A stretch of DNA of 6,336 nucleotides from Bacteroidia bacterium. GTDB lineage: Bacteria; Bacteroidota; Bacteroidia; UKL13-3. Positions 1 to 4,973 of this stretch are shown piece by piece. The stretch covers positions 1 to 6,336 of the forward strand of contig JAKRSG010000329.1 of the NCBI GenBank assembly GCA_022402405.1. The letters are read 5' to 3'. The notes under the pieces were generated by a model. The model had not been told where the DNA came from. It saw only the letters and a program-made list of their open reading frames with translations, and did no database searches. The position numbers and the translations under genes are program-made. The first letter of the stretch is position 1. Every line of letters starts with the position of its first letter.

Positions 1-1
1 G

Positions 2-739
2 AGTGCAGATGCAAGGCTTAACGAGGAGCAACTGATTGCTTATATGGAGGGCGATTTAACTATAGAAGAGATTGAGTTAGTAGATCGAACCATGGTTTTA
101 TATCCAGAAAATAAAGTTGTATTAAATGAGTTTTTACAAACAAAATTATCGGCAGAGAACTTTGTTTTTGATAATAAAGAGAAGCTGAAAAAGCCCATCG
201 CAAAGCGCATTCCTTTGTATTTAAATATAACTTCTGTAGCAGCTACATTACTCATGATTGGACTACTTGGGTATTTGATAAAACAAAAGCCAAAATCTCA
301 ATCGCAAGCGCATATAGAGCCAGTTTTGGTTCAGCCAGAGCTTAAAAATGTGACTAATATAAAGCCTATTATACCTAACAAAGAGCTGCCAAATCTGAAG
401 TCGCAACCGGCAAAAATTGAAGCTATAAATCGCGAAAGTGTTTTATTAGTTGCACTTGAAAGTAGGCCGGTGAACCTAATGACAAAATTCAATAGTGAAT
501 TAGAATTACCAGAAATACAATTACCTATTCCGCAACAGAGTTCTTATAAGTTGTCCATAGTTAAATCAGAGAAGCCATTTTTGAAACCAGGAGATTTTGT
601 GGTTCAAAAATTTAAAGATGAGTTATTGAGTCAGGTAGGCGTTTCATTTCACCAAGAAACGAATGAGGAAACACAGGTTAGGCGATATGGGTTAATATCC
701 AAGTATTTTGCTTACGAGAGAATTGAAAAAACCAATTAA
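2..739 (+). CDS. Anti-sigma-factor-like single-pass membrane protein (5' end missing)
   Basis: Seen: the frame is open from base 2, so the ATG at 44 is probably internal; 14 in-frame residues precede it and include LNEEQLIAYMEGDL. That stretch resembles the 'LSEEQLxAYLEG' opening common in Bacteroidota anti-sigma-like proteins, so the true start is probably just off the left edge. 245 residues are visible. A basic stretch (KEKLKKPIAKR) precedes one hydrophobic segment at about visible residues 72-93, followed by about 150 polar residues rich in Lys, Pro and Gln. By the positive-inside rule the short N-terminus is cytoplasmic and the long C-terminus periplasmic. Known: anti-sigma factors of this layout hold an ECF sigma factor at the membrane. 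Inferred: it does so here; no His/Cys zinc motif is visible, so it would not be a ZAS-type protein. The next gene starts 4 bases after its stop, which suggests co-transcription and perhaps translational coupling. The anti-sigma role is a resemblance only; a generic membrane protein is possible. Confidence 0.6.
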   Translation, partial: SADARLNEEQLIAYMEGDLTIEEIELVDRTMVLYPENKVVLNEFLQTKLSAENFVFDNKEKLKKPIAKRIPLYLNITSVAATLLMIGLLGYLIKQKPKSQSQAHIEPVLVQPELKNVTNIKPIIPNKELPNLKSQPAKIEAINRESVLLVALESRPVNLMTKFNSELELPEIQLPIPQQSSYKLSIVKSEKPFLKPGDFVVQKFKDELLSQVGVSFHQETNEETQVRRYGLISKYFAYERIEKTN

Positions 740-743
740 TATT

Positions 744-2186
744 ATGAAATATTTATCTATTTTAGGACTGCTAGTATTTGGCGGCAGTGCCTTTGCGCAA
801 AAAGAAACGCGCTTGACAAATTACACTAAAATTAATTTTGATGTTCCATTAAAAGTTGTTTTAGTTAAGGGGTCTGAACCGAAGTTTAAAGTTGGTGAGG
901 GCTATGAAAAAATATCATGCGAGGTAAAAAATGAGACTCTTGAGATTGAACTAAATGGAACGGTTCCGAGCGCAAATCAAAAGCTTACTCTGTATTATAC
1001 AACATTAGATGCCATAGAAATGGATGGCGCTGGAAGTATAGAAACAGAAGGTAGTGAGAAGATAACATCGAATGAGTTTAAGCTAGTTTCGCGCGGGGCT
1101 GTTAAGGCAATATTAGGAATTGAGGCAAATGACTTTTTATTAGAAACACAAGGAGCCTCAAAAGTTACCTTGAGCGGTTCGGCTAAAAATGCAAAGTTGA
1201 ATGTATCTGGTGCTAGTAAAATATATGCTAATGAATTAGCATGTAAAGATATGATGGTAAATGCCTCTGGTGCTAGTTTCTATAATATTAATAGTAAAGG
1301 AGATTTGCTAATTGATGCAAGTGGTACTAGTAAAGGAATTTATTCGGGAAATCCTGAAAATAAAATCATCAATATTAGTGGTTTGGCAAACATTGTGGAT
1401 GCCGCTACTGGCGATCAAATGAAAGATGATAGGATGGGCGACGGTGATGATACTACACGCATTACTATTGGTAAGAAGAAGTTGATTATTATAGAGGATA
1501 AAGACAAAATAACATTAGGTGAAGAGTCGAATAAAAAAGACAAAAAATATGAATTAAAAAGTGTGTTTGCTGGATTCGAATTAGGGGTAAATCAGTTTAC
1601 CACCAATTCTATGAGTACTAATTTGCCTAACCAATATGATTTTTTAGAAGTGAAACCTGAAAAGTCGTTTTTCTTTGGATTAAATTTATTGGAAGGAGAT
1701 TATCAGATAATCACAAATAAGCTTGCCATTACTACAGGATTTGGAATGGAGTTTCAGAACTTTGGATTTAATACTAATAGAACATTGATTCCAAATCAAA
1801 ATGCAGTTATGGCAGATTCTGGATTGTTTGCATTGTCAAGAAACAATTTATATGCTTATCAGTTGACTGTTCCATTATTGTTAAAATTTGCACCACGAAC
1901 ATCAAAGTCAAAAAACAAATTTCATGCAGCCATTGGGGTAATAGGTTCGTTTAAAGCATACAGTCACTTAAGAACCGAAACGAGTGCACAAGGATTTGAG
2001 CAGGAAACGTTTATTAAAGATGATTTTAACATAAATCCTTTTAGACTTAGTGCCACGGCAAGAGTTGGGTATGGTTGGTTTAGGTTATTTGCCAATTATA
2101 GTTTAACTCCTTATTTTAAAACAGAACAAGCCACCCCAGATTTTAGAACGCTTTCTGTTGGTTTAACCGTTATTCCGTTCAATTAA
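744..2186 (+). CDS. DUF2807 (head GIN) domain protein with C-terminal outer-membrane beta-barrel
   Basis: The frame can be extended to a TTG at 708, but the ATG at 744 is preferred: it directly opens a clean signal peptide (MKYLSILGLLVFGGSAFA, cleavage before Gln19) and leaves a 4-base gap from the upstream gene. The product is 480 residues. Residues about 22-220 look like DUF2807: a repeated G-A-S/T turn (DGAGS 94, RGAV 117, QGASK 136, SGASK 155, SGAS 175, SGTSK 193, SGLAN 212) recurs every 18-23 residues, as in a right-handed beta-helix. A charged linker (about 221-268) with many Asp and Lys follows. Residues about 270-480 alternate polar and hydrophobic residues, with aromatic-rich strands and a terminal strand ending in VIPFN, consistent with an outer-membrane barrel. 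Known: DUF2807 is often annotated as a putative adhesin head, with no established biochemical role. Inferred: the barrel anchors the GIN domain at the outer membrane. It probably shares an operon with the anti-sigma-like gene, suggesting an envelope-stress or surface-sensing role. Confidence 0.8.
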   Translation: MKYLSILGLLVFGGSAFAQKETRLTNYTKINFDVPLKVVLVKGSEPKFKVGEGYEKISCEVKNETLEIELNGTVPSANQKLTLYYTTLDAIEMDGAGSIETEGSEKITSNEFKLVSRGAVKAILGIEANDFLLETQGASKVTLSGSAKNAKLNVSGASKIYANELACKDMMVNASGASFYNINSKGDLLIDASGTSKGIYSGNPENKIINISGLANIVDAATGDQMKDDRMGDGDDTTRITIGKKKLIIIEDKDKITLGEESNKKDKKYELKSVFAGFELGVNQFTTNSMSTNLPNQYDFLEVKPEKSFFFGLNLLEGDYQIITNKLAITTGFGMEFQNFGFNTNRTLIPNQNAVMADSGLFALSRNNLYAYQLTVPLLLKFAPRTSKSKNKFHAAIGVIGSFKAYSHLRTETSAQGFEQETFIKDDFNINPFRLSATARVGYGWFRLFANYSLTPYFKTEQATPDFRTLSVGLTVIPFN

Positions 2187-2197
2187 AACATCAATAA

Positions 2198-2233
2198 AAA
2201 ATCTCCGAGGGCTCTTCTGTTTTTGGAGATTTT
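2198..2233 (+). terminator. Probable terminator hairpin after the DUF2807 gene
   Basis: AAAATCTCC (2198-2206) and GGAGATTTT (2225-2233) are exact inverted repeats of 9 bp around an 18-base loop, starting 11 bases after the stop codon. The stem is short and AT-rich and the T-run lies inside its right arm, so it is a moderate rather than strong intrinsic terminator. Its A-run and T-run symmetry would allow some activity in both directions. It separates the two-gene unit on the left from the secreted protein gene starting at 2267, implying that gene has its own promoter in this 80-base gap, although none is convincing. Confidence 0.5.
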
Positions 2234-2266
2234 GGCTTAAAATTTGATGGCAAAAGGCATCACCAT

Positions 2267-3358
2267 ATGAAAAAACATATACTAAGCGCAGCTTTGGTTC
2301 TTGGAGGACTAACTGCATTTTCACAAATCACAGTTGATCGTTCGTCGTATGCCGTTCCTGGAGATTGGTTTTTAATCGCTACAGACACAACTATCGATGT
2401 AAACACTAGCAATGCACTTAAATTAGGAGGTGCCAATCAATCATGGAATTTAACAGGTTGGGCCAAGCGTAATACGGTAGATACTACTTTTTATGCAGAT
2501 GGATTCACCTATCCTGGAGCGCCGGCTGGATGCAATTTGGTAAGCTTTGAGAGAGATCCATTAACCTTAGAGGAGATACCAGCCTATTACAACATTAGCA
2601 ATACTGCGCTTCGTGCGATTTTGGAAGCTGGACCAACAAGTGGTTCTGGCGGTGCTATTAAAATGTACCAATTCCCATCAACTATGGGTACTAAGTTTGC
2701 TGATTCTAGCGTGAATTTTTTTACTATTTTGGCTAGTGATCTTGGAATTGAAATACCATTAATTGATTCGGTGAAAATTACCTATAAGATTAAAGTAAAT
2801 TCTGAAATTGATGCACATGGTAAATTAACGTTAAATGCTGGTGAATTTGATGTAATTCGTCAGGTTGCCAATACCAATGTGAGCGTAGGATTTAAAGTTA
2901 GAAATACCATCACAGGTACTTACAGCGATTTGCCTGGTTTCGGTAATGTAGACGAAAATACAAACTTATATTCTTGGTTATCTGCTAATGGTGGTCACCC
3001 ATTATTAACAGCCACTGCAGATACCTTAGGTAATATTGTAGAAATGGAATATATACTGGCAAGCAGCAGAGGTTTAACAAGTGGATTAAGCAAAGTAAGT
3101 GCTCAAAATGGCATACGTGTTTATCCTAATCCAGCTAAAGGAAGCTTGTTTGTTGAGATGACGACCACACAAAATGGTCCAGTTAGTTATAGTGTTTACG
3201 ATATTTTAGGAAATGAAGTAATAGCAGCTTCAAACCTATTTGTAAATAAAGGTTTGAACCAAATTTCAATTGATTTAAGCGATGTAAAAGCAGGTGTTTA
3301 TTTCATCAATATGGTTCAAGGAGAAGTTAAAACAAGTCAACGTTTCATAGTAGAATAA
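2267..3358 (+). CDS. Secreted protein of unknown function with T9SS type A sorting domain
   Basis: 363 residues. The ATG at 2267 opens a signal peptide (MKKHILSAALVLGGLTAFS, cleavage before Gln20), which supports this start. The central region (about 21-275) is rich in Thr, Asn, Ser and Gly, looks all-beta, and is not recognised as an enzyme; it carries a pattern around residues 181-199 (IDAHGKLTLNAGEFDVIR) that resembles a motif seen in other Bacteroidota T9SS cargo proteins. Residues about 283-363 are a type A C-terminal sorting domain: VYPNPA at 285, YDILGNEV at 311, LSDVKAGVYFINM at 337, ending in QRFIVE. Known: this domain directs export through the T9SS and is cut off, with the mature protein attached to the surface or released. 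It is flanked by hairpins on both sides, so it is probably monocistronic. There is no clear Shine-Dalgarno site, as is usual in this phylum. Function of the mature part is unknown. Confidence 0.85.
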   Translation: MKKHILSAALVLGGLTAFSQITVDRSSYAVPGDWFLIATDTTIDVNTSNALKLGGANQSWNLTGWAKRNTVDTTFYADGFTYPGAPAGCNLVSFERDPLTLEEIPAYYNISNTALRAILEAGPTSGSGGAIKMYQFPSTMGTKFADSSVNFFTILASDLGIEIPLIDSVKITYKIKVNSEIDAHGKLTLNAGEFDVIRQVANTNVSVGFKVRNTITGTYSDLPGFGNVDENTNLYSWLSANGGHPLLTATADTLGNIVEMEYILASSRGLTSGLSKVSAQNGIRVYPNPAKGSLFVEMTTTQNGPVSYSVYDILGNEVIAASNLFVNKGLNQISIDLSDVKAGVYFINMVQGEVKTSQRFIVE

Positions 3359-3363
3359 TCAAA

Positions 3364-3426
3364 AGAGACTAGATAAAAAAAATCCCGAGTGGCAGAGCCA
3401 CTCGGGATTTTTTTTATCTAGTCTCT
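3364..3426. terminator. 63-bp perfect palindrome, probable bidirectional terminator
   Basis: Bases 3364-3393 are the exact reverse complement of 3397-3426, leaving a 3-base centre AGA (3394-3396). The core is GC-rich (CCCGAGTGGC at 3384-3393 with GCCACTCGGG at 3397-3406). It is flanked by A8 (3375-3382) and T8 (3408-3415), so either strand reads as a GC stem followed by a U-run. The 11-base outer arms (AGAGACTAGAT at 3364 and its complement ending at 3426) extend pairing beyond what a terminator needs. It starts 5 bases after the stop of the plus-strand gene and serves the convergent minus-strand gene as well. The terminator role is inferred from structure and position. Confidence 0.85.
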
Positions 3427-3427
3427 G

Positions 3428-3485
3428 ATTACGAATTACGAATTAAAAATTACGAACTCGTAATTCCTAATTTGTATTCCGTATT
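3428..3485. repeat. Imperfect palindrome made of 7-bp units (ATTACGA type)
   Basis: Four 7-base units run in one direction: ATTACGA at 3428, ATTACGA at 3435, ATTAAAA at 3442 and ATTACGA at 3449. After a 2-base centre (AC, 3456-3457), four run in the opposite sense: TCGTAAT at 3458, TCCTAAT at 3465, TTGTATT at 3472 and CCGTATT at 3479. The two units next to the centre pair perfectly; by hand count 22 of 28 positions pair over the whole element, plus one possible G-U. It begins one base after the 63-bp palindrome and ends 5 bases before the stop codon of the minus-strand gene, so it lies in that gene's 3' untranslated region. Short ATTACGA-like intergenic repeats occur in several bacterial groups; whether this one is a dispersed family cannot be seen here. 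Confidence 0.7.
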
Positions 3486-3490
3486 TAAAA

Positions 3491-4885
3491 CTATTCAGTG
3501 ATAACTAATTTTTGGCTAGCAGTATAGTTACCAGCTGTAATGTTGATTAAATAAACACCTGGGTTGATGTTTGAAGTATTCATTGGTAATTCAAACGTTC
3601 CAGCAGGAGTGTTAGGGAATGATAATGAAGTAACTTCCTGACCCATTAAGTTAGTTAAGGTAACGGTTACATCAGCAGTATTAACTAAGTTCATGTTAAC
3701 GTTTACTTTTGAAGTAGCAGGGTTAGGGAATACTGAGTTAATTTTAACAGCAGCAACATCATTTAAACCAACACCTGGTTTACCGTTAGTTGTATCTACG
3801 CTAATGTGGAAGAATGTTTGTACGAATCTTTCGTTTGTGAAAGCTTGACCAGCGATATAACCATTCCAGCCATTTACAGTTGCGTAAGAAGAAGATTTTG
3901 CACCTACTAAAGGAGTGTTGTTAAATTTAGTATTTTCCCAACCAATAGCACCTTCGTTTAAGTATAAGCCATAACCAAAATAGTTAGATCTTCTCATTCC
4001 AGCAGGAGCAGTTGCAGGGTCTTGCTGATACAAAAATACAGCAGTATCAGTACCAACTACAGCAGGGATACCCGATTTGAAAGTGAAAGTAAAAGCAGTT
4101 AATAAATTTTGGTTAGTACCAGCTGCGTTAGCAGTTACACTTACACCTTCTGGAGCTTTGATAGAAGAAATTTTGCTGAACCAGCCATTTTCAAAACCAC
4201 CATCATTGCTGCTAACACGAGTAGTATCGAATATACCGTTAGCACCTGACGATAATAAGAAAGTATCCATTGCAAAATAACCAGCAGGCATTCTTGTTGC
4301 GAAATTCCAGTGGTTAACTGTAGCGTTCGGTAAAGAATATCTAGTTCCATCTGTAAATGCACGATTACCAATTTGTGGACCTCTCCAATAAGCAACAAAT
4401 AAAGTATCAACAACAGGTACAGTTCCGCCCATTCCGTCGTTTATTTGATCTACGTTTCTTACGTACAAATAAGAGAAAGCAACGCTATCCAATTTGTAGC
4501 TGTTGTATCTAGATAATTGGTTTTCTGGATTGTCTGTATTTTGAATCAAATCATCTTTTGGGTCAAAAACATGACCAACACTGATAGTAGAACCATATCT
4601 AACTGTTCCATCATCTTCAACGAATTTATTCAATGAATCGTGAGTTAAAAAGTCTACGTATCTTCTTAATCCACCACCTGCAGTACTTTGTTCAATCATA
4701 TCGATAACATCGTACCAAGTAGAAACAGGCTCTCCACCTTTATTTAAAGGCTTTTGAGATTTAAATGGGTTTACTCTTACTCCTTCAGCGTGATATTTAA
4801 ACTCTCCACTGCCGTCAATTTTCTGTGCCATTGCAGCTGATCCAATAGATAGGGCAGCAAGGGCTGTTAGTAACACTTTTTTCAT
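3491..4885 (-). CDS. Secreted protein of unknown function with T9SS type A sorting domain
   Basis: 464 residues. The start at 4885 opens a textbook signal peptide (MKKVLLTALAALSIGSAAMA, cleavage before Gln21). It is preceded by an A-rich leader with no Shine-Dalgarno site, a pattern common in well-expressed Bacteroidota genes. Residues about 22-375 match no family I recognise; they are rich in Asn, Gly, Thr and aromatic residues, have no cysteine in the mature part, and show no catalytic motif. A beta-rich extracellular domain is likely. Residues about 384-464 form a type A sorting domain: SVFPNPATSKVNV at 384, LTNLMGQEV at 411, INPGVYLINI at 440, ending in QKLVITE. Inferred: exported by Sec, then by the T9SS, to the cell surface or medium. 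It converges on the other T9SS cargo gene, but apart from the signal peptide and tail the two proteins do not look alike. ispG lies 88 bases upstream on the same strand; a possible promoter in that gap suggests separate transcription. Confidence 0.85.
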   Translation of the reverse strand: MKKVLLTALAALSIGSAAMAQKIDGSGEFKYHAEGVRVNPFKSQKPLNKGGEPVSTWYDVIDMIEQSTAGGGLRRYVDFLTHDSLNKFVEDDGTVRYGSTISVGHVFDPKDDLIQNTDNPENQLSRYNSYKLDSVAFSYLYVRNVDQINDGMGGTVPVVDTLFVAYWRGPQIGNRAFTDGTRYSLPNATVNHWNFATRMPAGYFAMDTFLLSSGANGIFDTTRVSSNDGGFENGWFSKISSIKAPEGVSVTANAAGTNQNLLTAFTFTFKSGIPAVVGTDTAVFLYQQDPATAPAGMRRSNYFGYGLYLNEGAIGWENTKFNNTPLVGAKSSSYATVNGWNGYIAGQAFTNERFVQTFFHISVDTTNGKPGVGLNDVAAVKINSVFPNPATSKVNVNMNLVNTADVTVTLTNLMGQEVTSLSFPNTPAGTFELPMNTSNINPGVYLINITAGNYTASQKLVITE

Positions 4886-4926
4886 TTTTGATTTTGATTT
4901 TTTTGAGATTTCGAATTTATGTTAAT

Positions 4927-4956
4927 AAAATATATTTTACAAGAAAGTCGCAAAAA
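4927..4956 (-). promoter_or_regulatory. Possible Bacteroidota-type promoter of the 3491-4885 gene
   Basis: On the minus strand, TATATTTT (4934 to 4927) matches the Bacteroidota -7 consensus TAnnTTTG at 7 of 8 (5 of 6 fixed) positions. TTTTTG (4956 to 4951) could be the -33 element (TTTG). The 16-base spacing is slightly shorter than usual. Transcription would start near 4920, giving a leader of about 35 bases. The surrounding DNA is very AT-rich, so a chance match is quite possible. Confidence 0.35.
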
Positions 4957-4973
4957 GTGATTAAAAGGTTGCA

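Noticed and set aside
44..46. ATG as start of the anti-sigma-like protein
   Set aside because: The frame continues upstream to base 2 and the upstream residues complete a recognisable N-terminal motif, so the gene very likely starts outside the window.
40..255. Minus-strand open frame of 71 residues
   Set aside because: Lies entirely opposite the anti-sigma-like gene and shows no motif or signal of its own.
708..743. TTG start extending the DUF2807 protein by 12 residues
   Set aside because: It would overlap the upstream gene and put a polar stretch before a signal peptide that begins cleanly at the ATG at 744.
2221..2246. Promoter for the secreted protein gene at 2267
   Set aside because: TAAAATTTG at 2238 resembles the -7 element but has one extra base, and the nearest TTTG upstream is too close. 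It also overlaps the terminator hairpin.
3428..3485. CRISPR-like array
   Set aside because: Units are 7 bases, contiguous and change orientation; there are no spacers and no cas genes.
4077..4413. Small open frames on both strands inside the 3491-4885 gene
   Set aside because: They are other-frame readings of a well-supported secreted protein gene, with no recognisable content.
4886..4973. Terminator after ispG
   Set aside because: The only inverted repeat is the AT-only 14-bp palindrome, with no GC stem; read-through into the next gene cannot be excluded.
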